Below are positions 8,219 through 16,169 of a stretch of DNA of 63,937 bases, one piece after another. Made by a program: the position numbers and the translations under genes. Numbering within the stretch: position 1 is the stretch's first letter; the number at the start of each line of letters is the position of its first letter. Origin of the DNA: CAZICM01 sp964537685 (GTDB lineage Bacteria; Myxococcota_A; Polyangia; Polyangiales; Polyangiaceae); the NCBI GenBank assembly GCA_964537685.1, contig CAZICM010000052.1:1-63937 (forward strand). Reading direction: 5' to 3'. The notes under the pieces are model-generated. The model saw nothing but the letters and a program-made list of their open reading frames with translations. It did no database searches and was not told the origin of the DNA.

Positions 8219-9985
8219 ATGAGCCCCGATTCCAATGCGCAATCGCCTGTAATGCCGGCCGGTCCAGCTTGGCCGGACGAGGAGGCTCTGCTGTGCGCCA
8301 TCCTGCATGGCGAAGGGTGGGCGGCGATTCAAAGCCTATTGGACGCTGAGGATGCGCTACGCCGACTCGCGGGGCCGGCCGATCCTATCGCGGCTCCTTG
8401 GCGCTTGGGCCACACAGTGGAAGAGGCGCCGGCCTCTGCCGATATCCATGTGTTTCCTATCCTGGCTGCCCTGCTCTTCCAGCAGCGTGTGGATCTGGTG
8501 GCCGCGCGTGTGTCCGCGCTGTGGTGGGATAGGAAGCTGCAGAAGGCCGTGCGAGATAAGCGATCGGCGGTGGAGCTGGCTCGGATCGTGCGGGAGGCGC
8601 CGGCCAGAAGGCTGGGCGCTGAACCCGAGACTTGGCTTAAAGAGATGGAACAGGGCTCGCCGGATGCCTATGAGCGGCTCGTTCAAGCCATTTATCCCCT
8701 CCCCTCGCGCCCCGATTTAACGACACAGGAAAGGCGGGCTCAGCTTTATACGCATCCGCTGTGTTCGGAGCGCTGGCAGAGGCTTGCCGAGATGATTCCG
8801 CGTTTGAATCGCAATCCTTACGAGCTTATTGCGGGGGCCGAGGTTCATCTGCGCCAAGAGGTGACGGTGTATGTCGCTGAAGCGTTGGAGAATTCAGCGC
8901 CAACCCCTGAACAGTCGCCTTTTTATTTCTGGGAGCACTTGGAGGCGCTATGCCTTCGGCATGCGGCGGCGATTGTGCTCGCCAATGGTGAAGGCGATGC
9001 CAAGCTGGCTTGGGATATCGGCCACTGGATGGTGCGGGTACTGCGGGAAAGCCCTTTTCTGGGGGCAGACCCGGAGATTTTATCGGCCCGGCTGGACTGG
9101 CAGCCGCCTCATCGGCAGAACGCTTCTCTTCAACGCGATCCATGGTGGCCCGGGGATATCGGTTTTGGGAAGGAGCAGATTCGGCTTCAGGATATTTTGC
9201 TATGCAAGGCGCTATGGGAAAACCGCGATCAGTGGCAGCTTCCGGGGCCGGTGGTGGCGGCACTGTTGCGTTTTGGAAGCCGGAAGATGTCGGCGGCTGA
9301 ATATGAGGCGGTGGCGGCGCTGGAGAAGGTCTATGGGGATAACGCTTTTCCAATGGCGCCTCCGTTATGTGCCAGGCGTTTGGTGCATGAGGCGAAGGCT
9401 CCTTGGCTGGGTCATCTTTCCGTGGATGCTCAGCAAGAAATGCTTGATGGGCTGAGCCGGAAGCCGGATTTGTATACCTGGGTGATGGTGGCTCTCTATC
9501 GCGAGGACGGTTCTCTTTTGGAGGGGATCAAGTCCAAGAGCAAAGAGGTCTTTCTTGGGCTTTTATCCTCCATCGGCGAGGGCGATCGAAGCCGGCAGGA
9601 TATCTTTGGGCCTTATTGTTTATGGGGCTCGGCTTCGCTCGATCGCTTAAATGAGGATCAATCGGGCAAGCTGTTGAATCTTGCGGTGCAATGCGATCCC
9701 AGGTGGCGGGTGGGCGTGCTGCTTACCTTTGCGAATGCGTGGAGTGTAAACCCTGCGCTGGCCAATGAAGCATGGGCGCAACTGCTGCGTTTGGTCCGAG
9801 GTGTGCGAGAGTCTTCGCTTCGGCTTCCAGCGGCCCGGGCAGCGGTGCAGGCGGCGGCCAAACGAAGCGATGAAGCCGAGCGGGGAAGGCTGCTCGATCG
9901 GGTGATGGATTCGTTGTCGCCAGAACTAAAATCTCATCCTGATGTGCGTCTGGAGTTTAAACGTGCCGGCCGATCTGTTGGATAA
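8219..9985 (+). CDS. Unknown helical-repeat-like protein, first gene of the ParA/MBL operon
   Basis: The family of this 588-residue protein is not recognised. The sequence is rich in Ala, Leu, Arg, Glu and Trp, has no signal peptide or membrane segment, and reads as a succession of amphipathic helices (FPILAALLFQQRVDLVAARVSALWW, LWENRDQWQLPGPVVAALLRF and so on), like an ARM/HEAT or other all-alpha solenoid scaffold. No catalytic motif is apparent. It opens an operon in which the next gene overlaps its 3' end by 23 bases, so its product is probably stoichiometric with, or needed by, the ParA-like ATPase. Divergent orientation from the GASH/GTPase operon suggests it is a system-specific partner rather than a housekeeping protein; this is inference from context. 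Confidence 0.7.
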   Translation: MSPDSNAQSPVMPAGPAWPDEEALLCAILHGEGWAAIQSLLDAEDALRRLAGPADPIAAPWRLGHTVEEAPASADIHVFPILAALLFQQRVDLVAARVSALWWDRKLQKAVRDKRSAVELARIVREAPARRLGAEPETWLKEMEQGSPDAYERLVQAIYPLPSRPDLTTQERRAQLYTHPLCSERWQRLAEMIPRLNRNPYELIAGAEVHLRQEVTVYVAEALENSAPTPEQSPFYFWEHLEALCLRHAAAIVLANGEGDAKLAWDIGHWMVRVLRESPFLGADPEILSARLDWQPPHRQNASLQRDPWWPGDIGFGKEQIRLQDILLCKALWENRDQWQLPGPVVAALLRFGSRKMSAAEYEAVAALEKVYGDNAFPMAPPLCARRLVHEAKAPWLGHLSVDAQQEMLDGLSRKPDLYTWVMVALYREDGSLLEGIKSKSKEVFLGLLSSIGEGDRSRQDIFGPYCLWGSASLDRLNEDQSGKLLNLAVQCDPRWRVGVLLTFANAWSVNPALANEAWAQLLRLVRGVRESSLRLPAARAAVQAAAKRSDEAERGRLLDRVMDSLSPELKSHPDVRLEFKRAGRSVG

Positions 9986-11039
9986 TCCGATACCTACAAA
10001 GTCGTTGCGCTGCGTTTCTTTTCATTCAGTGAAGGGAGGCGTGGGTAAATCGACGCTATCGTATTTGGTGGCCAGGGCTTTTGCGAAGCGCGGGCCGGTG
10101 GCGCTAATCGATACAGATTTAACAGGGACGAGTTTGGCGGATGTGTTGCCGCTTCGGCCTCCTCAATGGGGAAATGAATCTATGCTGCCTCTTTCGCTGC
10201 CGCCCGAGCGCTGGGGTTCGGTGGAGGCGGGACGGAATGGGCTGAAGAGTAGGGCGGCGGAAGAGAAAAGCTATGCGCGCTATGTGCCGCTGCTCAATGA
10301 TTTTTTGCTGTGGCAAGAGCATCGGCATGAGCCGGAGAAAGATATTCATCCGCTGGCGCTGAGCTGGAAGCTGAACGAGGGCGATTCTTGCGAGCCGAAT
10401 TTGTGGGTTTTGCCATCGAGCGCCTTGCCGAATGATTTAAATCATATGCTGCATGTGATTTACGATGAGCTGCATGCGGGTTTTTTGGAGAGCCGGCTGG
10501 AGTGGCTTTTGCATTTTATTTTGGAGCGCACCGATATCCGCACCGTGGTCTTTGATACGCCGCCGACGATTCCGGGGTTGTCGCGGGCGATTTTATCGAT
10601 GGCGATGAGGCTTCCTGATTATAAGGCGCTATGTGAGGATGGTACGGGTACGCCCTTGGAGCTGACGAAAGAGAAGACTTGTCCCATTGAGTGGATACCT
10701 TGTTTGATCACTTCGCCCGATCTGCAGGATATGCGGGCGGCGGAGCGGTGGCTGGAGAATATCCATGACAATGAGCGGAAACGCATTCGGGTGGTGTTGA
10801 ATGGAGTGGATCGGGATTGGGCGGATGAAGAGCGTCCCCTGAAGGATCTGCTTATCGATAGTCCCGGTGTGGAGGAGGGGCCGGAGTATTCGGGTTCTTT
10901 GCTTCGGGAAGCGCCGGTTTGTGTTCGGTCGACGGGTGAGCTTCGTATTTTTCGGGGGAACGGAGCGGAGACAGAGAGACCCTTGGCGGTGGGAGCTTTG
11001 AAGGATTTGTTTGAAGCGGTGGGGGCGACGCTGCCATGA
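9963..11039 (+). CDS. ParA/MinD-like (SIMIBI) ATPase
   Basis: A deviant Walker A, KGGVGKST, occupies residues 24-31. It is followed by VALIDTDLTGTSL (A' region with the conserved Asp) and VVFDTPPTIPGLS (switch II/Walker B). These are hallmarks of the ParA/MinD/Soj group. The GTG at 9963 is chosen as start because GGAG precedes it by seven bases; the frame itself is open from 9942. The 358-residue length exceeds minimal ParA owing to an insertion between about 50 and 120. There is no ParB or centromere-like array nearby, so plasmid partitioning is unlikely. Linked to a metallo-beta-lactamase-fold hydrolase by a single small gene, it may act as an ATP-driven switch or carrier in the conflict system (inference). 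Confidence 0.85.
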   Translation: MPADLLDNPIPTKSLRCVSFHSVKGGVGKSTLSYLVARAFAKRGPVALIDTDLTGTSLADVLPLRPPQWGNESMLPLSLPPERWGSVEAGRNGLKSRAAEEKSYARYVPLLNDFLLWQEHRHEPEKDIHPLALSWKLNEGDSCEPNLWVLPSSALPNDLNHMLHVIYDELHAGFLESRLEWLLHFILERTDIRTVVFDTPPTIPGLSRAILSMAMRLPDYKALCEDGTGTPLELTKEKTCPIEWIPCLITSPDLQDMRAAERWLENIHDNERKRIRVVLNGVDRDWADEERPLKDLLIDSPGVEEGPEYSGSLLREAPVCVRSTGELRIFRGNGAETERPLAVGALKDLFEAVGATLP

Positions 11040-11518
11040 GGAGTTTTCAAAACCAGTTTGCGGTTCGGCACAATCGCCTTGTGGATACCTCGGTTTTTGA
11101 TCCACGGCGTTCGGGGGACAGTTTTCAAACGCGTTTGCCCAGCCGGCCCGCCCGCTTGATTTTTGAGGGGATTGAGGGAGATCCCCTACCTCGCACCAAA
11201 GAGCTGACGGAGCTGATGGATGCAACGGATGGGGTGTATGCGCCAACTTTGTATCGCGGGCGGGTGATGGCGGAACCGGAGGAGAATGAGACGGTGGCTG
11301 TGAGGCTGTGGGAGGAGCCGTCTGGACGCGCGCTGAATGCGGAGCTTACTTGGGATTGGTTTGATCGGCCACCGTGGAAGGGTATGCCTTTTCGGTTGAT
11401 GCTTTGGCTGACGCTGGACGAGCATGGGAAGGAGGAGCCTAGGCATCGGCTTGAATGCGCATGGAAAGCGCCGGATTTTGCGGATGATGATGGGGAGGAA
11501 GGCGATGAATCCGCTTGA
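11036..11518 (+). CDS. Unknown small protein between ParA-like and MBL genes
   Basis: A 160-residue protein that I do not recognise. Its ATG overlaps the ParA-like stop codon (ATGA), giving tight coupling. Composition is mixed alpha/beta with many Arg, Trp and Pro residues (AELTWDWFDRPPWKG) and a very acidic C-terminal tail (FADDDGEEGDESA). There is no signal peptide, membrane segment or evident catalytic motif. Its last 14 bases overlap the start of the MBL gene, so it is embedded in the operon and probably binds one of its neighbours, for example as an inhibitor or adaptor of the MBL enzyme; this is speculation from context. Confidence 0.65.
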   Translation: MRSFQNQFAVRHNRLVDTSVFDPRRSGDSFQTRLPSRPARLIFEGIEGDPLPRTKELTELMDATDGVYAPTLYRGRVMAEPEENETVAVRLWEEPSGRALNAELTWDWFDRPPWKGMPFRLMLWLTLDEHGKEEPRHRLECAWKAPDFADDDGEEGDESA

Positions 11519-12731
11519 TGCCAAGGATGTCGAGCATCGGGCGGGCGCGCCCCGAAGGGAAGATCTGCCAGAAGGATATTTGCATGTTGCTGTCTTTGGT
11601 CCCGGCGAGGGGGAGGCGATGGTGGTTCGTCTGCCCGATGGACGGGCCGGGGTCGTGGATGGATGTGGCCACGATGGAGCGACAAATGACAAGCAGAATC
11701 CAGTTCGAAAACTGTTGGAGGAGCTGAAGGTTGGGGGTCCGCGGCAATTGCTTTTTGCCTGTCTGACCCATCCTCATGCGGATCACTTTCGGGGTTTTGA
11801 CCAGGTTTTGGAGCGCTGGCTGCCGGAGCATTTATGGTGGTCATGCACCTATGAGCGAAAGAGCTTCAAGCATTATTTGCGCTATCTCGAGCTTCGGGAA
11901 GGGGCATCCGCCGATGCTCAGCCGGAACAAGGCACGGCGAGTGAGCTGAAAAGGGTGATTGAAGCAATTAACCGCAGAGCGGATGAGCAGGGGGATGAGG
12001 CGGGAATGAGGGTGCGGGCGCAATACCTTTCGGATCGGAAGACTTTGCTGATGCATGCGATGGAGGGGCGGGGCAAGGTGAGTATTGAAGGCTTGCTACC
12101 GTCAACGGCATCGCTTCGAGAAGCGGAGGCAAATGCGCTGAAGGATGTGGAGTCATTGAAGGCGGCGGGAGATAAGGAAAAAAACCAGAAGAGAACCTTT
12201 GATCCCAATGAGATTAGCGGGGCTTTGCTGTTGGAGTGGGGTCAAACGAGGGTGCTTTTAGGTGGGGATGCGTTAGAGGGAGATGCTGGCAAGCCTTCGG
12301 GATGGAGCAGTTTGCATGCGCCTCTATCCCATGTGCAGATGGTGAAGATCCCTCATCATGCATCGACGAAGGCGGTGAGCCGAGAACTATGGCGGCAAAT
12401 GCAACCTCAATTGGGGGTTGTGACGTGTGTGAAGTATGCCAAAGGCGCTCAGCCGCCTCGGCCCGAGATTTTAAAAGAGTTGCTGGAGACGCGAACACAT
12501 ATTTTCGCTACGAGCAAGCCGGAATGGTGGACGGCCGCTCAGCATGGTTTGAAGGCTGAACCCGTTTATGAGGAGAAGGCCGAACCGCCAACCACGCAGG
12601 CACCTGGAAAGAAGTTGAAAGCGACCGCTGCATCGAACAAGGACAACGCGGTCGTGGTTCGGATGAATGATCAGGGACGAATTTGCAAGGTGCTTCTTTT
12701 TGGAGAGGCGAGGCGCTTGATGCTGGGCTGA
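11505..12731 (+). CDS. Metallo-beta-lactamase-fold hydrolase (ComEC-type MBL domain), soluble
   Basis: The start at 11505 follows a GGAGG-like site. In the 408-residue product the MBL ligands are all visible: an early Asp (VVDGCG, D52), the HxHxDH motif THPHADH (H89, H91, D93, H94), the late Asp in LLGGDALEG (D255) and the closing His pair KIPHHAST (H284/H285). The KIPHH ending groups it with ComEC/Rec2-like MBL domains, which act on nucleic acids or phosphodiesters. There are no membrane helices, so it is not a DNA channel. An inserted helical region of about 130 residues (115-235) lies between the two ligand groups, and a C-terminal extension holds a Lys/Thr/Pro-rich linker. As last gene of the operon it is the best candidate for the effector enzyme of the locus (inference). 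Confidence 0.85.
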   Translation: MNPLDAKDVEHRAGAPRREDLPEGYLHVAVFGPGEGEAMVVRLPDGRAGVVDGCGHDGATNDKQNPVRKLLEELKVGGPRQLLFACLTHPHADHFRGFDQVLERWLPEHLWWSCTYERKSFKHYLRYLELREGASADAQPEQGTASELKRVIEAINRRADEQGDEAGMRVRAQYLSDRKTLLMHAMEGRGKVSIEGLLPSTASLREAEANALKDVESLKAAGDKEKNQKRTFDPNEISGALLLEWGQTRVLLGGDALEGDAGKPSGWSSLHAPLSHVQMVKIPHHASTKAVSRELWRQMQPQLGVVTCVKYAKGAQPPRPEILKELLETRTHIFATSKPEWWTAAQHGLKAEPVYEEKAEPPTTQAPGKKLKATAASNKDNAVVVRMNDQGRICKVLLFGEARRLMLG

Positions 12732-12740
12732 TATATCCCA

Positions 12741-13346
12741 TCAAAACCCCGAGCCCGGCATCTTTAAAAACTCAAGCTCCTCCGGCGTCGACGGCCTGCC
12801 CAAAATCTCGTTCCGGTGAGGAAATCGGCCAAATCGCGCCACAATGTCCCGGTGCCGTATCGCATAATCGATGTTCATCTCTACTTCTTTGCGCCGCTCC
12901 CCTTCCAATTCAAGCGCAAACGCTTTGTATAATTCAATGCATCGCTCTTGATCAGACAGCGCTTCGCTGTGCATCAGCGGTAAATACAAAAATCCCCGCT
13001 CCGCATAGCGATAGCTTCGGTCTTCTCCGGATGCAATCGTTTCCTTCGCCGCCGATAGCGCCTGGTCGTCCCCCGCATACATGCCTTTGGTGTTCCGGTA
13101 CATGTTTCTCGATAGTTGATCGAGCAAGATGATATACGCCAATCGGCCCCGCGATTCGGATAGCCAATCCTCCAGCTCTCCTTTTAATGCCTGTTCATGC
13201 AGTTCCCCAAATTGATCGCGCATGCGCTGATCGAATTCAGGGTCTTTTTTAAACCAGGCCGACCGGATTTGAGGCTCGGCACGGCCCTCGGCGTCCAAGG
13301 TGCCAAACCATGTGCTGAGTATGCTGTCGATTGCGGTGTGCTTCAT
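12741..13346 (-). CDS. DUF924 family protein
   Basis: This 201-residue protein has the run of motifs seen throughout DUF924: ILSTWFGTL at the N-terminus, the WLSESRGRLAYIILLDQLSRNMYR segment, then YRYAERGFLYLPLMHSE and, near the end, FGRFPHRNEILGR. The start at 13346 (MKHTAID) places the family N-terminus correctly; the frame extends further upstream but those residues do not match. DUF924 proteins are small all-helical cytosolic proteins of unknown activity, widespread in proteobacteria. The gene converges with the MBL gene (nine bases between stops) and is separately transcribed, so it is probably a resident gene flanking the conflict locus. Confidence 0.85.
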   Translation of the reverse strand: MKHTAIDSILSTWFGTLDAEGRAEPQIRSAWFKKDPEFDQRMRDQFGELHEQALKGELEDWLSESRGRLAYIILLDQLSRNMYRNTKGMYAGDDQALSAAKETIASGEDRSYRYAERGFLYLPLMHSEALSDQERCIELYKAFALELEGERRKEVEMNIDYAIRHRDIVARFGRFPHRNEILGRPSTPEELEFLKMPGSGF

Positions 13347-13459
13347 CTTTTGGGTTATGCATGCTTTGTCCTGGGATGTCAATGGTTGGATCAAGCCAAT
13401 GGCCCCGATGTTTTTTTCTTGACGGCCTGTTTGTTTTGGCCGATGCTGCGGGTCTGTCT

Positions 13460-14155
13460 ATGTCTGAGCTGCCCCGTCTTACTTTAAAATGTCCGCATTG
13501 CGGCGCTCCCCTGCCCTCTGTTTCGCTGGCCGAGTCGTCTACCTGCGCTTTCTGTGGGATGACGAGTGTGCCCGCCGATGTGTCCGCGTCTGCTCCGGCG
13601 CCTTCCGGCCATGCCGGCGATGTTTTGGTGGCTTCGCAGACGATCGAGGCCGATAAGCTTTCTTGTCCCCGCTGTTCGTTGCCGCTCTTTGGCGCGGAGG
13701 CCGCTTCGGTGCCAATGTTGGGCTGTGGGGGTTGTGGGGGGATTTGGCTCGATAATGAGTCGGCTCAGCATGCGGTGAAGACTTTGGATTCGACGATGGC
13801 GCAGCTTGCGGATATGGCCGCGGCCAATGCGATTCAGATGGTGAGCGATGCGCCTTCTGTGGCTTGTCCGGTGTGCCGGAATTTAATGCTGCGAACCCAG
13901 GCTCCCCAGGCCGGTATTTGGATCGATGTGTGCGCCGCGCACGGGACGTGGTTCGATCGTTTTGAGCTGGGGATTGTGATGGAAGCGCTGCGGCCCAGGA
14001 ATGAATTTAAGCCGGTGAGCTACAATGGTCCGACGCCTGATTTTCGGGAGGGGGCCAACACCGAATTACAAGGGTTCGGGAAGATTGTGGGGATGGGGGT
14101 GCTGGGTCTTTTAGGCGGAGCGGCCGCGCTGGGGAAGGTGGGAGGCGCGCGTTAG
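13460..14155 (+). CDS. Zinc-ribbon protein of the zf-TFIIB type
   Basis: Starting at the ATG at 13460 (MSELPRLTLKCPHCG), the 231-residue product contains three Cys-rich modules. CPHCGAPLP...TCAFCG forms one zinc knuckle. CPRCSLPLF...LGCGGCGGIWLD is the classic zf-TFIIB motif with its GxWLD ending. CPVCRNLML...CAAHGTWFD is a second, with a His replacing one ligand and the matching TWFD ending. A short Gly/Ala hydrophobic segment (VGMGVLGLLGGAAALGKVGG) closes the protein and may contact membranes. Members of this family are cytosolic and of unknown role. The stop overlaps the 3' end of the convergent FG-GAP gene by four bases. Confidence 0.85.
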   Translation: MSELPRLTLKCPHCGAPLPSVSLAESSTCAFCGMTSVPADVSASAPAPSGHAGDVLVASQTIEADKLSCPRCSLPLFGAEAASVPMLGCGGCGGIWLDNESAQHAVKTLDSTMAQLADMAAANAIQMVSDAPSVACPVCRNLMLRTQAPQAGIWIDVCAAHGTWFDRFELGIVMEALRPRNEFKPVSYNGPTPDFREGANTELQGFGKIVGMGVLGLLGGAAALGKVGGAR

Positions 14156-15972
14156 CGCCCAAGGCGGCGTTTGGATAGATATCCCAGTCCCATCAAAAAT
14201 CCAATCCATCCCCAATCGGGCGCCGGGCTTTGCAGGCCGGGGATTCGGCATCCACAGCTCCCTGTTTCTCCAATGGAATCCGGGTCTCGTCCTCCGTCTG
14301 TGCCGCCTGTGCCGCCTGTGCCTCCCATGCCGCCCATGCCGCCCATGCCGGTCATCTTCTCTTCGCATACGCCTTGAAGGCATTGGCCCATGCCGCAGTC
14401 GGTGCCATCGCTCACCAACATATCTTCGGGGCAGTCGCCCGATTGGCCGTCACAGCTTTCGGCGATGTCGCAGATGCCCATGGAGCTTCGGCATTCTTGG
14501 CCGGCGGGCAAGGGGGTGCAGGTGCCATCGGCCAGGGCTCCGGCACTTGCGCTGCATACTTGGCAATCGTTGGGGGAATCGCCTCCACATGCTGTGTCGC
14601 AGCAGATTCCATCGACGCAGAAGCCGGTGGTGCAGTCGTTGGAGCTGCCGCAGGCGTTGCCAATGGGTAGGCCAAAGGCAAATACATAAGCCGCTCCTGA
14701 ATCCAATCCTTTGTCGTCGTCCAGCATCGAGCCTACGATGGCCGTTGTTCCTGAAAGGGCGGCGGAGCGGCCGAGGTCGTCGTTGGCGGCGCCGTCGGGG
14801 GCAAGGAGTTTGGTGTGTTGGGTCCATAGGCCGGTGAGGCGGGTAAAGACATAGGCGGCGCCCGCGCTTTGGCCTTTTTCGTCTTCATCTTGAGCGCCGA
14901 TGATGGCAATATCGCCGTCGATCGCGACGGAGATGCCAAAGTTGTCGAAGGTGGCGCCGTCGTCCGCCATGAGTTTGGCTTCTTGAGTCCAGGTGCCTTG
15001 GGTGCGGGAAAAGACGAAGGCAGAGCCGGATTCAGGGCCTTTGTCGTCATCGAGATGGCAGCCTATGAGCGCGGTGTCGCCGGAGAGTGAAAGGGAATAG
15101 CCAAACCAGTCGGTGGCGGAGCCGAGCATGGGGGTGAGTTTGGCTTCGTATTCCCAGATGCCCGATTTGCGTACAAAGGTGTAGGCCGAGCCCGAGCCGC
15201 TGCCTTGATCGTCGTCGAGATAGGCGCCAATCAAGGCTGTTTCGCCGGAGAGGGATGCGCTCGATCCAAAGCGGTCGTCGATGGCGCCGTCGGGCGCGAG
15301 GAGTTTGGCTTCTTGGGTCCAGGTGTTGGCATTGCGGGTGAAGATATAGGCGGCGCCTGCGCCGTTGGCTTTTTCGTCTTCTGCAAAGGCGCCGATGAGG
15401 GCGGTATCGGTATCGAGGGCGACGGATGATCCAAATTGATCGCCGGAGGCTAAATCCGAGGGTTCGAGTTTGGCTTCTTGGGTCCAGGCTTGGGCGGAGC
15501 GGACAAAGACATAGGCGGCGCCGGAGGATGGTCCCGCGGCGCTGTGGGCGATGGCGCCGACGAGGATGGTGTCGCCGGATACCGCAACGGAATGGCCAAA
15601 TTGGTCGGCGGGTTTTCCATCGGAGGCGATGAGTTTGGCTTCCAGGGACCATCCAAAGGCATCGCGGACATACACATAGGCCGAGCCGGATTCTTGGCCG
15701 TTGTCGTCGTCGAGGCGGGTTCCGACGACGGCGGTATGGCCATCGATGGCGACGGCATGGCCAAAGTAATCGTTGGCGGCGCCGTCTTTTGGCACGAGTT
15801 TGGCTTGTTGTTCCCAAAGGGGAGGATCGGCGAGAAGAGGCAGGGTGTGTTGATGAAGGGGTTCTTCGAATGCATGTGGAACGGAACAACCCAGAAGCCA
15901 GACGAGTGGCCATCCCAAGGCCAGGCGATAGAGGATTGCCCGAGGCTGATACGGATTGCTTGCTCTGAACAT
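14152..15972 (-). CDS. FG-GAP repeat lipoprotein with MYXO-CTERM-like tail
   Basis: The 606-residue protein starts with a lipoprotein signal (LVWLLGC). Seven similar blocks of about 50 residues follow, each with a pattern like DGA..DxFG.SVA[IL]xGDTA[IL][IV]GA..DDD...GSAYVF, i.e. FG-GAP/integrin-type beta-propeller blades with calcium-loop-like DDD segments. A Cys-rich region (CGSSNDCTTGFCVDGICC and repeats) and a Met-Gly-Gly-rich linker precede GSCGCRIPG, one hydrophobic helix and RRLGR. That ending resembles the MYXO-CTERM sorting tail cleaved by myxosortase. The protein is therefore probably exported and displayed on the outer surface. The Shine-Dalgarno AAGGAG and the ATG lie inside a repeat copied from the DUF4105 gene 3' end (15970-16061). 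Confidence 0.85.
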   Translation of the reverse strand: MFRASNPYQPRAILYRLALGWPLVWLLGCSVPHAFEEPLHQHTLPLLADPPLWEQQAKLVPKDGAANDYFGHAVAIDGHTAVVGTRLDDDNGQESGSAYVYVRDAFGWSLEAKLIASDGKPADQFGHSVAVSGDTILVGAIAHSAAGPSSGAAYVFVRSAQAWTQEAKLEPSDLASGDQFGSSVALDTDTALIGAFAEDEKANGAGAAYIFTRNANTWTQEAKLLAPDGAIDDRFGSSASLSGETALIGAYLDDDQGSGSGSAYTFVRKSGIWEYEAKLTPMLGSATDWFGYSLSLSGDTALIGCHLDDDKGPESGSAFVFSRTQGTWTQEAKLMADDGATFDNFGISVAIDGDIAIIGAQDEDEKGQSAGAAYVFTRLTGLWTQHTKLLAPDGAANDDLGRSAALSGTTAIVGSMLDDDKGLDSGAAYVFAFGLPIGNACGSSNDCTTGFCVDGICCDTACGGDSPNDCQVCSASAGALADGTCTPLPAGQECRSSMGICDIAESCDGQSGDCPEDMLVSDGTDCGMGQCLQGVCEEKMTGMGGMGGMGGTGGTGGTDGGRDPDSIGETGSCGCRIPGLQSPAPDWGWIGFLMGLGYLSKRRLGR

Positions 15973-16061
15973 GAGCGGACTCCTTGGCCGATATGCTGTG
16001 GATCGGCCGCCTGATGCGATAAACCAAGATTCATACCATAAGGCAATACGGAACGCCTAGT
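15970..16061. repeat. Left copy of the 92-base island-boundary direct repeat
   Basis: Bases 15970-16061 match 27352-27443 in the same orientation with 11 mismatches and no gaps (about 88%). The right copy is the 3' end of the intact DUF4105 gene. The left copy still translates on the minus strand to VYRIRRPIHSISAKESAH, against VYRIRRPIHGTSAKEPAH on the right, so it is a fragment of that gene. It now carries the ribosome site and start codon of the FG-GAP lipoprotein gene. Together the copies bracket the Rhs/VgrG island. Confidence 0.85.
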
Positions 16062-16169
16062 CGAAAACTGTAGGATTCCGGGGCGCGCTCGAGCGGAAAA
16101 GATGGCCGCGTGATCCGGCCCTACAATTTTTAATTGTCATCCAGCGCCGCTTCGATTAGCGTCGCGTGT

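Noticed and set aside
9963..11039. ParA-like protein as a plasmid or chromosome partition gene
   Set aside because: No parB, no centromere-like repeats and no replication genes are near; the gene is embedded in an operon with an MBL hydrolase.
11505..12731. MBL protein as an antibiotic-resistance beta-lactamase
   Set aside because: The KIPHHAST ending and lack of a signal peptide point to the ComEC-type hydrolase group, not to periplasmic class B beta-lactamases.
15047..16027. Minus-strand 326-codon frame overlapping the FG-GAP gene in another frame
   Set aside because: Only its first residues match the DUF4105 tail (repeat fragment); the rest is an Arg/Pro-rich shadow of the FG-GAP coding sequence.
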